Assembly: GCF_000194605.1 (NCBI RefSeq) | Contig: NC_015321.1 | Location: forward strand, 4,464,001 to 4,528,000 | Source of the DNA: Fluviicola taffensis DSM 16823 | GTDB taxonomy: Bacteria; Bacteroidota; Bacteroidia; Flavobacteriales_D; Crocinitomicaceae | Direction of reading: 5' to 3' | Length of the DNA: 64,000 bases | Shown here: in pieces, positions 19,759 to 28,600 of the stretch | Position numbering within the stretch: the stretch's first letter is position 1 | Layout of the letters: each line of letters starts with the position of its first letter | Translations under genes and position numbers: made by a program | The notes under the pieces: generated by a model | Database searches by the model: none | Seen by the model: only the letters and a program-made list of their open reading frames with translations | What the model was told of the DNA's origin: nothing

Positions 19759-20970
19759 CTAACTCAATGAATCAATCACTTCATCAATCGATTTCTCACT
19801 GTTGGTAAGTTCCATTATTTTCGAAATCACACTGTCAATAATCGAATCGGGACAAGAAGCTCCTGAGGTAATTCCAATCTTACTTCCTTTTATCCAATTT
19901 TCAATCGCTTCCAATTGATGGGTATGAATATTAAAACTCTGAATTGATTTTTCAGTCAAAATTTCCGATTCATCCTTGATAAAATAAGTTGGGCATTTTT
20001 GCTCCAATAATTCCACTAAATGAGTCGTATTAGAACTATTATATCCACCAACGACAATCGCAAAATCCAATGATTCATTCATTAATGCTTCCGTAGCACT
20101 TTGATTGTCATTTGTTGCATAACAAAGCGTGTCACGTGTATCCGCAAAAGTTTTGTCCACCTTTGTTTTTTGAGCAAAATCTTCGGTAACCCTCTTTAAG
20201 AATTCAGCTATTTCCTGAGTCTCGCTTGCCAACATGGTTGTTTGATTAATCACTCCAATCTTGCTTAAGTGAATCTCTGGATTGAAACTGGGAGTATGTT
20301 TTCCTTTAAAAAAGTTGTAAAACTCCTCCTTTGAAGCTTCTCCAGTAATACATTTAGCCAAAAAACCAGCTTCTTCCATGTTCTTAACAATAACCGCTTC
20401 CGAATTTAAAGCGGTATGTGAAAAAGTTGCCCGAGTTTCTTCGTGGTCATATTTACCGTGAATAACCAGCGTATGATTTTCTGTGCCTAATTTTTCAGCC
20501 CGATTCCAAACCTTCTCCACAAACGGACAAGTTGTGTTATACTTTTCAGTAGAAACTCCTCTATCCTTCAATACTTGCTCTATTTCAAGTGTTGTTCCAA
20601 ATGCTGGAATAATCACCACATCATTCGAATTCAACTCATCCCAAGGAATCAATTGTTTTCCAGCAGTATCTTGGATGAATTCAATCCCGTGTTTGGTCAA
20701 ATCTTCATTAACGGTTGGATTGTGAATCATCTGACTCAATAAGAAAATGCGTTTCCCTTGGTTTTCATCCACAGCGCGATAAGCAATTTCAATGGCATTC
20801 TCAACTCCATAACAAAATCCAAAATGTCGTGCAATGTATAACTGAGTATTACCAAAATCCAAAACTGTGGGTGAAAAATCCTTTTTTCTCGGATCTTGAT
20901 TTTTACGAAATGCCTTTACTTTCGATATAATCGGCGAACGAAATATGGAGGGAATATCGAATTGTTTCAT
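19759..20970 (-). CDS. ispH: 4-hydroxy-3-methylbut-2-enyl diphosphate reductase
   Basis: 403 residues from the ATG at 20970 (MKQFDIPSIF); the frame extends 16 codons further but without reason to start there. IspH is the last enzyme of the MEP pathway and makes IPP and DMAPP through a [4Fe-4S] cluster. The three cluster cysteines are visible in 'GFCYGVENA', 'NTTCPFVEKVW' and 'GASCPDSIID'. The catalytic-region motifs 'SQMIHNPTVN', 'HGKYDHEET' and 'GGYNSSNTTHLVEL' are also present. The protein is longer than typical ~315-residue IspH because of an N-terminal extension of ~45 residues and an insert near residue 230, a form common in Bacteroidota. It is transcribed alone. Confidence 0.93.
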   Translation of the reverse strand: MKQFDIPSIFRSPIISKVKAFRKNQDPRKKDFSPTVLDFGNTQLYIARHFGFCYGVENAIEIAYRAVDENQGKRIFLLSQMIHNPTVNEDLTKHGIEFIQDTAGKQLIPWDELNSNDVVIIPAFGTTLEIEQVLKDRGVSTEKYNTTCPFVEKVWNRAEKLGTENHTLVIHGKYDHEETRATFSHTALNSEAVIVKNMEEAGFLAKCITGEASKEEFYNFFKGKHTPSFNPEIHLSKIGVINQTTMLASETQEIAEFLKRVTEDFAQKTKVDKTFADTRDTLCYATNDNQSATEALMNESLDFAIVVGGYNSSNTTHLVELLEQKCPTYFIKDESEILTEKSIQSFNIHTHQLEAIENWIKGSKIGITSGASCPDSIIDSVISKIMELTNSEKSIDEVIDSLS

Positions 20971-20996
20971 CTCAACAACAAAGGTACAGGATTTGA

Positions 20997-21091
20997 ACCA
21001 CATAGATTCATAGACCACATAGTTTTACCCTTATTGCCTGTGCAAGCAGTATACACAAAAAGTCATCACAGCTTATGTGTTCTATGTGGTT
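20997..21091. repeat. Inverted repeat between ispH and glnN
   Basis: AACCACATAGA at 20997-21007 is the exact reverse complement of TCTATGTGGTT at 21081-21091, with an extra internal GACCACATAG copy at 21013-21022. The structure lies upstream of ispH and downstream of glnN and may be a small palindromic mobile element or a transcript-stabilising hairpin. Confidence 0.5.
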
Positions 21092-21098
21092 AAAAGAA

Positions 21099-21128
21099 AA
21101 CCCCGATCCTGAATACAGAACCAGGGTT
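21099..21128 (-). terminator. Likely intrinsic terminator of glnN
   Basis: Read on the - strand, AACCCTGG...CGGGGTT forms a stem followed by TTCTTTT, 20 bases after the glnN stop. Confidence 0.6.
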
Positions 21129-21147
21129 AAATCTAAATTGAATTTTA

Positions 21148-23334
21148 CTAACGCGTAAATAACATTTCTCTGAATTTTGGCAATGGCCATAACTCATCGT
21201 CTACCAATAACTCTAATTTATCTGCGTGGTAACGGATTTCGTCAAAATAAACTTTTACCTTATCACAATATGCAATTGATTTCTCTTCTGCATGCTCAAT
21301 TTTATTGGCATCTTTCCGAGCTTGAAGCATGGTATCACACGTTGCTTTCATGGTATTCAAGTGCGTAGAAATCTTCGTAACCAATTCAATTTGAGCTTTA
21401 GCGGCATCTTTTCCAGCCTTTTCACCCAAGGCATTCATGATTCCTTGAATATTTGTAAGCAAACGATTTTGGTACTCAATTACCGCTGGTAAAATATGTG
21501 TTTGAACCAAGTCACCCATCAAACGTGCTTCAATCTGAATTTTCATGGTGTAACTGTCGTATTCAATTTCCTGACGAGCTTCTAATTCACGTGGAGTCAA
21601 AACCCCCATTTCATCAAATAATTGAATAAATTTCTTATCTCCCCAAGCTTTCAATGCTCGTGGAGTATCTTTGAAGTTGTTCAAACCTCTTTTTTTAGCT
21701 TCCTTTACCCACTCATCTCCGTATCCATTTCCTTCGAAACGAATCCGCTTGGATTCTTTGATTAAGATTTGAAGTTCTTTCAAAATCGCTTCGTCCTTCG
21801 CTTCGCCTTTTTCAATACGAGCATCTACACTCACTTTGAACAATTGTAATTGTTTCGCCATAATGGTATTCAAAACAATCATTGCAGAAGCGCAGTTTGC
21901 AGAAGAACCTACTGCACGGAATTCGAATTTATTTCCTGTAAAGGCAAACGGAGAAGTTCTATTTCTATCTGTATTATCCAACATAATTTGAGGAATCTTA
22001 CCGATATTCAATTTCAACTCTGTTTTTTCTTCTGGAGTCATTTTTCCAGCTTTCACATTTTGCTCCAACTCATCCAACATTCCCGACAATTGAGAACCGA
22101 TAAACGTAGAAATAATTGCTGGAGGAGCTTCGTTTGCACCTAAACGGTGATCGTTATTTGCTGAAGCAATACACGCACGCAACAAATCATCGTTATCGTG
22201 AATTGCTTTAATCGTATTCACGAAGAAAGTTAAGAACTGTAAGTTTGTTTTTGGATTTTTACCTGGTTGCAACAAGTTCACTCCTGTATCCGTTGACAAA
22301 GACCAGTTGTTGTGCTTTCCAGATCCGTTGACACCAGCAAATGGTTTTTCATGCAACAACACACGGAAATCATGCTTACGCGCAATTTTCTCCAACAAAT
22401 CCATCAATAACATGTTGTGGTCATTTGCTAAGTTACATTCTTCAAAAATAGGCGCACACTCAAACTGATTTGGAGCAACCTCATTGTGACGAGTTGTAAC
22501 TGGAATCCCTAACAAAATTGCTTCGGTTTCAAACTCACGCATGAAAGCAGTCACTCGCTCAGGAATAGAACCGAAATAATGATCTTCTAATTGTTGTCCT
22601 TTTGCAGGAGCATGACCAAATAATGCGCGACCCGTCATCATTAAATCTGGACGACAATTAAACAAAGCTTGATCGACCAAAAAGTATTCTTGTTCCCAAC
22701 CAAGCGTTGCATTTACTTTTGTAACGTTTTTATCAAAATATTGGCAAACCTCCACAGCAGCTTTATCTACTGCATGTAAAGCTTTTAATAATGGCATTTT
22801 ATAATCCAAGGATTCACCAGTGTAGGAGATCATAATTGTAGGAATACACAGCGTTTTCCCGATTACGAAAGCAGGTGATGAAGGATCCCAAGCTGTATAA
22901 CCACGAGCCTCGAATGTATTGCGAATTCCTCCATTTGGGAAAGAAGAAGCATCTGGCTCTTGTTGAACCAACAATTCACCATCAAAACGCTCAATTGCGC
23001 GACCTGGTCCAACAGGCTTGAAGAATGCATCGTGTTTTTCTGCAGTTGTTCCAGTTAATGGTTGAAACCAGTGTGTATAATGTGTGGCCCCTTTTGTTAA
23101 TGCCCAATCTTTCATTGCTGAAGCAACTTGATCAGCCATTTTACGATCCAAACGCGTTCCATTTTGAATAGACTCCATCATCGATTTGTATGCATCAGAT
23201 GGAAGGTATTCCCGCATTACTTCTGCATGAAATACATTCTTTCCAAATAAATCAGAAACTTTTCCATCGTAATCGATGTGTTTTGGTGTACGATTGAGTA
23301 CATCCTGATACGCTTGTAACCGTTTTGTTGCCAT
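21148..23334 (-). CDS. glnN: Type III glutamine synthetase
   Basis: 728 residues from ATG 23334 (MATKRLQAYQDVL); an upstream in-frame ATG would only add a poor hydrophobic stretch. Type III glutamine synthetase makes glutamine from glutamate, ammonia and ATP as a dodecamer and is the common form in Bacteroidota. Visible motifs are 'TLGWEQEYFLVD' (metal site glutamates), 'TRHNEVAPNQFECAPIFEE', 'FAGVNGSGKHNNWSLST' (ATP/glutamate site) and 'RNRTSPFAFTGNKFEFRAVG'. Length matches the ~730-residue family and not the ~470-residue type I. It is monocistronic with its own terminator. Confidence 0.95.
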   Translation of the reverse strand: MATKRLQAYQDVLNRTPKHIDYDGKVSDLFGKNVFHAEVMREYLPSDAYKSMMESIQNGTRLDRKMADQVASAMKDWALTKGATHYTHWFQPLTGTTAEKHDAFFKPVGPGRAIERFDGELLVQQEPDASSFPNGGIRNTFEARGYTAWDPSSPAFVIGKTLCIPTIMISYTGESLDYKMPLLKALHAVDKAAVEVCQYFDKNVTKVNATLGWEQEYFLVDQALFNCRPDLMMTGRALFGHAPAKGQQLEDHYFGSIPERVTAFMREFETEAILLGIPVTTRHNEVAPNQFECAPIFEECNLANDHNMLLMDLLEKIARKHDFRVLLHEKPFAGVNGSGKHNNWSLSTDTGVNLLQPGKNPKTNLQFLTFFVNTIKAIHDNDDLLRACIASANNDHRLGANEAPPAIISTFIGSQLSGMLDELEQNVKAGKMTPEEKTELKLNIGKIPQIMLDNTDRNRTSPFAFTGNKFEFRAVGSSANCASAMIVLNTIMAKQLQLFKVSVDARIEKGEAKDEAILKELQILIKESKRIRFEGNGYGDEWVKEAKKRGLNNFKDTPRALKAWGDKKFIQLFDEMGVLTPRELEARQEIEYDSYTMKIQIEARLMGDLVQTHILPAVIEYQNRLLTNIQGIMNALGEKAGKDAAKAQIELVTKISTHLNTMKATCDTMLQARKDANKIEHAEEKSIAYCDKVKVYFDEIRYHADKLELLVDDELWPLPKFREMLFTR

Positions 23335-23590
23335 AAATTCAAAATTTTTGACAAACTTACACTTTTTGAAGGGGGTAATCGAATAAAAAGTATAAAATTT
23401 TATAAACACCCCCTATTTAATTTCAATATTCTTATAAAAAAAGAATTTTAATTCAAAAAAGGAGTCTTTTTATGTATTTATTCGTTTCATAGATTCTTCT
23501 GCCATCCAATTTTATTTTGTGTTAAATTTTAATTTCAACTAATTTTTCTATTTAAAAAGCGGTATATTTCTATATAAATAATTGATAGCC

Positions 23591-23989
23591 ATGAAATTAT
23601 TAGACTTATTCAAAGTAAAAAAAACACCCGAAGCACCTGTATTGAGTAATCAAAAAGAGAGCTCGAATCATTTAGTGATCATTCAATTTTTCTATGGTAT
23701 TGAAGATCTTTCAGAATTAAATCATTTGGAAAATGAATTGAGGTTGCGATTGATCGAATCTGAAATTGGGAGCTATAACGGTCATGAGATTTCATTGGAC
23801 TTTGGAGATGGTTATTTATTCTTTATTGGAGAAGATTCAGAACAAATTTATGAATGTGTGAAACCTATCTTGGAGAATTATTACTTCATGGATAAATCCA
23901 TTGCAACCTTACGCACAGGTACTTTCGAGCAAGAAAATGCGCAAGAAAAAGATTTTGTTCTACGCTTTTCAAAACTTGCTAAAAACTAA
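23591..23989 (+). CDS. Small acidic cytoplasmic protein, unknown function
   Basis: 132 residues from the ATG at 23591; the frame also allows a TTG nine bases earlier, which is less likely. No signal peptide. The sequence is an alpha/beta mix with 'HLVIIQFFYGIEDLSELN', 'SLDFGDGYLFFIGED' and many acidic residues. It resembles small uncharacterised proteins that carry a ferredoxin-like fold, but I cannot assign a family. It stands between glnN (divergent) and an exported protein, with ~110-base gaps on both sides. Confidence 0.6.
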   Translation: MKLLDLFKVKKTPEAPVLSNQKESSNHLVIIQFFYGIEDLSELNHLENELRLRLIESEIGSYNGHEISLDFGDGYLFFIGEDSEQIYECVKPILENYYFMDKSIATLRTGTFEQENAQEKDFVLRFSKLAKN

Positions 23990-24101
23990 TCAGAATCATT
24001 TCTTTTAATTTGGTCTCAGTGAATCTATTTTAGATTTAAGCTGTTATTTTTCCCTGAATGAACATTTAAATAATTCGTATTTTCGGGTTCAAATTACACC
24101 C

Positions 24102-24785
24102 ATGAAATCATTTTTACTTTCTATTACCTTCTTATTTTCCATTGTATCAATTGGGCAAAACAAGCTTCCTTCAAAAGAAATTGATCAAACTCGATTAATC
24201 AAAGAAATCACTTTTTCTAAAATGGAAAATGGTGATATTACCATATTATACTGGTTTCCTATTAATTATTTTGAAGTTGCATCTGCAAAAGACCCCAAGC
24301 AAATAACTCCTGAAATGGTTTCCATCTTCCAAGAAATTCTAGGAAATAAAACAATGGTTCTCGGAGTGACTGGCAAAATGAATCCAACCTCAAATCAATT
24401 TGAAGCAAAAGATGAAAAATATATTCGCAGTAATATATCCATCACACAAAATGGAAAAACATACAAACCAATCAGCGCCGAGAAATTAAGTGATGAATTA
24501 AACATGTTATCCGGACACATCAAACCTATGTTTGAGCAAATGCTAGGTGCTTTGGGTGCTGGAATTTGTGTTTTTTACTTTGACATTACCGACAATGCGG
24601 GAGAAAATATTCTGACGCCTTTTTCAGACCTAGATTTCACCCTTGGAATTGGTGCAAACAAAGGAATCTATCACTTGCCTTTGTCTTGCTTTTATAAGGA
24701 TTCTAAATGTTCTAACGACGGCGAAACCTTTCCCGCAAATTATGAGTTTTGTCCATATCATGGTTCTAAATTAATTAGTCAATAA
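24102..24785 (+). CDS. Exported protein of unknown function
   Basis: 227 residues with a signal peptide (MKSFLLSITFLFSIVSIGQ). The body is mixed alpha/beta with GVTGKMNPTSNQFEAKD, 'GAGICVFYFDITDNAGENIL' and a Cys-containing C-terminus (YKDSKCSNDGETFPANYEFCPYHG) that could bind metal through two C-x-n-C pairs. No family recognised. A 10-bp hairpin lies right after the stop, before gcvT. Confidence 0.65.
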   Translation: MKSFLLSITFLFSIVSIGQNKLPSKEIDQTRLIKEITFSKMENGDITILYWFPINYFEVASAKDPKQITPEMVSIFQEILGNKTMVLGVTGKMNPTSNQFEAKDEKYIRSNISITQNGKTYKPISAEKLSDELNMLSGHIKPMFEQMLGALGAGICVFYFDITDNAGENILTPFSDLDFTLGIGANKGIYHLPLSCFYKDSKCSNDGETFPANYEFCPYHGSKLISQ

Positions 24786-24810
24786 TCTGAAATAGAATTC
24801 TCAGATTATT
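24781..24810. terminator. AT-rich hairpin between the unknown gene and gcvT
   Basis: AATAATCTGA at 24781-24790 pairs perfectly with TCAGATTATT at 24801-24810. No long U-run follows, so its role as a terminator is uncertain. Confidence 0.45.
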
Positions 24811-24870
24811 ACCTATTTCAAGTTCTATTAAATAGGAATAATTACTTTTACAATCCAAATAGTAAACAAC

Positions 24871-25953
24871 ATGAAAAATACTGCCCTTTCCCAAGTTCAT
24901 GAAGCTTTGGGAGCGAAAATGGTTCCATTTGCTGGATACAATATGCCAGTTCAATACGAAGGTGTAATTGCAGAACACGAAACTGTTCGAAATGCAGTTG
25001 GAGTTTTTGATGTTTCTCACATGGGGGAGTTTTTAATTTCTGGTCCAGATGCATTGGATTTAATTCAACGAGTTACTACAAATGATGCTTCTACTCTAAC
25101 GATTGGTCGCGCGCAATATTCGTGTCTTCCAAACGGAAAAGGTGGCCTAGTAGATGATTTAATCGTTTACCGAATCAAAGAAGAAGAATATTTGTTGGTT
25201 GTCAATGCTTCGAACATTGATAAAGATTGGGATTGGATTTCTTCGCACAATACGAAGAATGTATCAATGAGAAATCTTTCTGACGATTATTCGTTATTGG
25301 CAATTCAAGGTCCGAAAGCAGTTGAAGCGATGCAATCATTGACTTCTGTAGATTTATCCGCTATCAAATACTACCACTTCGAAGTAGGTCCATTTGCTGG
25401 AATCGAACATGTAATCATTTCGGCTACAGGTTACACAGGTTCGGGAGGTTTTGAAATCTATTGCAAGAATTCAGAAGTGAAACAAGTTTGGGACAAAGTG
25501 TTTGAAGCTGGTGCTGCATTCGGAATTAAACCAATTGGTTTGGCTGCTCGCGATACCTTGCGTTTGGAAATGGGATTCTGCTTATACGGAAATGACATTG
25601 ACGACACGACTTCTCCGCTTGAAGCAGGATTGGGATGGATTACCAAATTCACCAAAGACTTTGTGGATGCTGAAAAATTGAAAGCAGAAAAAGAAGCAGG
25701 TGTTTCCAAAAAACTAGTTGGCTTCGAAATGATTGATCGTGGAATTCCGCGTCATGACTATCGCATTTTGGATGCAAACGGAACTGTGATTGGAAGAGTA
25801 ACTTCTGGAACTCAAGGTCCGAGTGTAAAAAAAGCAATTGGAATGGGTTACGTGAATACCGAATTCGCTGCAGCTGATAGTGAAATTTTTATTGAAATTA
25901 GAGATAAAGGAGTTTTAGCGAAAGTGGTTAAGATGCCGTTTTATCAAAAGTAA
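24871..25953 (+). CDS. gcvT: Aminomethyltransferase, glycine cleavage T protein
   Basis: 360 residues, full length for GcvT. The T protein transfers the methylene group of the aminomethyl-lipoyl H protein to tetrahydrofolate and releases ammonia. Visible motifs are '[15 protein letters not shown]', '[19 protein letters not shown]', '[12 protein letters not shown]' and '[21 protein letters not shown]', which includes the folate-binding Asp. The C-terminal barrel domain starts near residue 275 ([14 protein letters not shown]). gcvH and gcvP are not adjacent. No glycine-riboswitch-like tandem aptamer is visible upstream. The gene marks the last conserved chromosomal gene before the cassette region. 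Confidence 0.94.
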   Translation: MKNTALSQVHEALGAKMVPFAGYNMPVQYEGVIAEHETVRNAVGVFDVSHMGEFLISGPDALDLIQRVTTNDASTLTIGRAQYSCLPNGKGGLVDDLIVYRIKEEEYLLVVNASNIDKDWDWISSHNTKNVSMRNLSDDYSLLAIQGPKAVEAMQSLTSVDLSAIKYYHFEVGPFAGIEHVIISATGYTGSGGFEIYCKNSEVKQVWDKVFEAGAAFGIKPIGLAARDTLRLEMGFCLYGNDIDDTTSPLEAGLGWITKFTKDFVDAEKLKAEKEAGVSKKLVGFEMIDRGIPRHDYRILDANGTVIGRVTSGTQGPSVKKAIGMGYVNTEFAAADSEIFIEIRDKGVLAKVVKMPFYQK

Positions 25954-25960
25954 AACGTCC

Positions 25961-26072
25961 CCTGTCATTTCGTCCCGATAGTAATCGGGATTCCGTCATG
26001 TGTTCTCGATACATCCCGACTGAAATGTCGGTACACTCGAACTGACAAGACGGAAGTATCGAGAAAGACAGG
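25961..26072. repeat. Nested palindromic element after gcvT
   Basis: CCTGTC (25961-25966) and GACAGG (26067-26072) are the outer arms. Inside are TCCCGAT...ATCGGGA (25973-25990) and a second CCCGAC...GTCGG hairpin. The element sits at the junction between gcvT and the accessory region and could act as terminator or as a small non-autonomous repeat. Confidence 0.6.
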
Positions 26073-26090
26073 AGAATGAAACATATTCAA

Positions 26091-26304
26091 GTGGAATTGT
26101 TGCGGCAGTTCCACTTTTTTTGTGGACAAATTTGTGAAATCAACTGGTTCGTTTCGTTTTTTTAAGTAGTATTGGAATAGCGAAACGCGCAAAACACGAT
26201 CTACTGAAGACCTCTCTAAATCTTTTCGATTGATTTTCAATAACAAAACTGATAATAAGTGGTTGTAAGTAGTTATGGAGTTGCGCCTATATACAAGTTA
26301 TGCG
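26091..26304 (+). repeat. Leader repeat copy 1
   Basis: First of three related ~160-215 bp repeats. It opens with a terminator-like hairpin (GTGGAA...TTCCAC, then seven T), continues with a conserved block AGCGAAACGCGCAAAACA and 'ACAAAACTGATAATAAGTGG', and ends 'GCCTATATACAAGTTATGCG'. The GTT at 26297-26299 is the core of the first cassette. Copies at 31200-31358 and 40125-40324 also end at a cassette core. Likely a recombination target and/or transcription-insulating leader (inference). Confidence 0.7.
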
Positions 26305-26690
26305 CAATCGCACACCCGCCCCATGGCTTGAAAAGCAATAATTGACGATTACATTTAAAATGGATCAACACAACAAAAGCTACGGGAGTAGCATTTTGGA
26401 TAAAGTCTGTTACGGATAAACCGTTCCAAGCATTGCTCGAGAGGAGCATGTTTGAGACGTGATACGTCAGACAGACTTTACTGAAGTTAGCACATAAAAA
26501 TGACAAAGTCAAGTTTTAGTAGCTAACTGAGTGTGTTGAGGAGATTTAAATGATTGCTCGTCATCAATAGCTCGACCAGCGCCTATACGAAGTATAAGAA
26601 CCATTCGAGTTATTGAAATTATTTGCATTTCAAGCATGTGACGTACTGGTGGCGACTGTTCTGTTTTGTATATTAGCATATTAAAAAACA
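26305..26690. other. Cassette 1 body without a convincing gene
   Basis: The segment between core GTTATGCG and its complementary CGCATAAC has no + strand reading frame longer than ~35 codons. Two overlapping - strand frames (about 26273-26512 and 26509-26736) have no recognisable domain, no ribosome-binding site in a sensible place, and run into the flanking sites. One + strand stretch (TDKPFQALLERSMFET, then a stop, then YVRQTLLKLAHKND) reads like a decayed protein fragment. It is probably a non-coding or degenerate cassette. Confidence 0.5.
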
Positions 26691-26768
26691 CGCATAACTT
26701 GCGCTTAGCGCCATTTTTCTGCCGCAGGCGCAACACAGAAAAACGGCGCCAAGCGCTGATCGTTAGCG
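26691..26768 (+). other. attC-like site 1
   Basis: R'' CGCATAAC, then GCGCTTAGCGCC and AAAAACGGCGCCAAGCGC form a long imperfect palindrome with ATTTTTCTG/CAGAAAAA inner arms, closing on GTTAGCG. It is the cleanest attC in the window and has the expected unpaired bulges. Confidence 0.8.
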
Positions 26769-26800
26769 GTAATTTTAAAAAGACAACTATACATCAAAGA

Positions 26801-27367
26801 ATGGAACGATATGAATACTTTAAACTTTTTCACGTCCTTGGCACGGCTGACTATGTTTTATTGACAAAAAACCTAAAAACAAAAACCTTTAAAAAGGGTG
26901 ACTTTATAACAGTTGCAGGACAAACACAACGAGAACTTTACTTTGTAAAAAGCGGTGTTCAAATGGCATACTTTGACACAGATAATAAGACACACGTATT
27001 AGCTTTTGCATATTCACCAAAATTTTGTGCAATTGCCGAGTCATTTTTGTTTCAAGTCCCGTCAAAATACTTTCTAACTTGTCTTACAGATAGTGAATTT
27101 GACTATATCACTTTTGAAGAACTTCAAAAACTATTTGACCAATCCCAGCAAATTGAACGACTTTTTAGACGAATGACGGAAGTTGTTTTGGCAAGTGTTA
27201 TTAATAGACACATTGAACTTCTCAGTTTGACGATTGAAGAGCGTTACAAAGCATTTTGTAAGCACAGCCCTCATCTACTTCAACTTGTGCCACACAAGTA
27301 CATTGCGTCTTATTTGGGAATTAACCCAACAAATTTTAGTAAATTGTTTAACACGGTAAAAATATAA
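26801..27367 (+). CDS. Crp/Fnr-type transcription regulator
   Basis: 188 residues from ATG 26801; a longer frame back to 26666 reads through the attC site and is rejected. The N-terminal cyclic-nucleotide-binding fold (~20-120) shows 'FKKGDFITVAGQTQRELYFVKSGVQMAYF', split by glycine turns. The C-terminal helix-turn-helix has 'VPHKYIASYLGINPTNFSKL' and ends unusually soon after it, with FNTVKI. The cAMP-contacting RTA/S motif is not evident, so the ligand is unknown; many Bacteroidota homologues regulate the neighbouring enzyme gene. It is the first of two genes in one cassette (GTTAGCGGT to ACCGCTAAC), 142 bases before the hydrolase. Confidence 0.75.
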   Translation: MERYEYFKLFHVLGTADYVLLTKNLKTKTFKKGDFITVAGQTQRELYFVKSGVQMAYFDTDNKTHVLAFAYSPKFCAIAESFLFQVPSKYFLTCLTDSEFDYITFEELQKLFDQSQQIERLFRRMTEVVLASVINRHIELLSLTIEERYKAFCKHSPHLLQLVPHKYIASYLGINPTNFSKLFNTVKI

Positions 27368-27509
27368 TGTTGGTCTAAACAAACATTTGATTTCCGAACA
27401 TTTAAGACTTTTGCAACAAATATTTTAAGTATTGTAAACTTGAGGTTTATGTTTTGAGTTTTTTCAGACACGGACTTTATTAACAATCTTGAACAATTAA
27501 AATTTAGAA

Positions 27510-28418
27510 ATGAAAATATATAGTAAATCAAATTTTAAAGAAGAAACAAAAGATCTAATCTATTTTGAAAATTGGGTAAAACAACTAGAAAAATTTAATA
27601 ACAGACAATATGAACGTTATGAGATTAGAACTTCACTTGGTAAGACACATATTTGGGGCCTAAATACAAATGACGAAAAATTAGATACACTTGTTGTTTT
27701 TCCAGGAGCAAGAACAACTTCTTTGATTTGGGATTTTGATAAAGGTCTTGATAACTTAAATCATAAAATGAGAATTTTTATGGTAGAGACAAACGGTCTT
27801 CCAAATTTAAGTGACGGTTCGACACCAGACATTAAATCCTTAGACTATGGATTATGGGCAGCTGAAGTTTTCGAAAAGCTCAAAATTGAAACCGCATTTA
27901 TTGCCGGCGCCTCTTTTGGCGGACTTATTTGTATGAAACTTGGAATTGTAAAACCGGAAAAAATAAAAGCCACCTTTTTATTAAATCCCGGTTGTTTACA
28001 ACCTTTTTCATTGACACTTAAAAATCTATATTATAACATTCTTCCTTTAATAAAACCAAATGAAAAAAACGTCAGGAAATTTCTTGATAAGGCAGTTTTT
28101 TCTAAACCAAATCATAAGTTATCTGACTTTTCAGAAAAAATGCTTGTTGACTATGAAGTTTTTGCGATTAGCCGATATAAGGACAAGACACAAAAACCTT
28201 ATTATATGGACAAACAACTTGAAGATGTAAAAGCTGAAACATATTTGCTTGTTGGAGACAAAGACCTATTATTTCCTTATCAAAAATCAGTTGATAATGC
28301 ACAAAGGCAAATTAAGACTTTGAAGGAGACAAAAATTTACAATAACGTAGGACACGGAATTGAAACATACGACAAAGCGTTAAACTATATTGGTGAGAAA
28401 ATAAAAAACTACCGCTAA
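27510..28418 (+). CDS. Alpha/beta hydrolase (cassette 2)
   Basis: 302 residues without signal peptide. The oxyanion region is 'VVFPGARTTSL', the nucleophile elbow is 'GASFGG' (Ser near 133), the acid is probably in 'LLVGDKDLLFP', and the catalytic His in 'NNVGHGIETYD'. All three parts of a catalytic triad are visible. Substrate unknown. Its stop TAA lies within the R'' box of attC 2, the usual tight packing of a cassette. It shares the cassette with the Crp-like regulator, which may control it. Confidence 0.75.
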   Translation: MKIYSKSNFKEETKDLIYFENWVKQLEKFNNRQYERYEIRTSLGKTHIWGLNTNDEKLDTLVVFPGARTTSLIWDFDKGLDNLNHKMRIFMVETNGLPNLSDGSTPDIKSLDYGLWAAEVFEKLKIETAFIAGASFGGLICMKLGIVKPEKIKATFLLNPGCLQPFSLTLKNLYYNILPLIKPNEKNVRKFLDKAVFSKPNHKLSDFSEKMLVDYEVFAISRYKDKTQKPYYMDKQLEDVKAETYLLVGDKDLLFPYQKSVDNAQRQIKTLKETKIYNNVGHGIETYDKALNYIGEKIKNYR

Positions 28419-28546
28419 CAGGCGTTTGGCTCAATGGCGGGTGAAGTGGTTAATTGAACATTCTACCTCGCATCAACTTTTGTGGTGTATTGACAGTTTT
28501 GTGCTCCGAAATCTGCCACTGCGCCAAGCGCCAAACCGTTACAGCA
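28411..28546 (+). other. attC-like site 2
   Basis: Starts ACCGCTAACAGGCGTTTGGC and ends GCGCCAAGCGCCAAACC-GTTACAGCA. The terminal arms are inverted complements, and the R'' matches the start of its own cassette (GTTAGCGGT) over 9 of 9 bases. The interior shares 'ACAGTTTTGTGCTCCGAAAT' with site 6. Confidence 0.82.
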
Positions 28547-28600
28547 AATAGCCCAGGGCATCATAACTCCCTGAAAGACGTTTAACTAAAAAGTATTCCT

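Noticed and set aside
24786..24870. Possible glycine riboswitch before gcvT
   Set aside because: The interval is only 85 bases of AT-rich hairpins; no tandem aptamer core is visible.
26273..26736. Two - strand frames of 79 and 75 codons in cassette 1
   Set aside because: No domain, composition of a shadow frame, extend through attC 1 and the leader repeat, opposite to all other cassette genes.
26666..26800. Upstream 45-codon extension of the Crp-like gene
   Set aside because: It translates the attC hairpin; the ATG at 26801 gives the normal family N-terminus.
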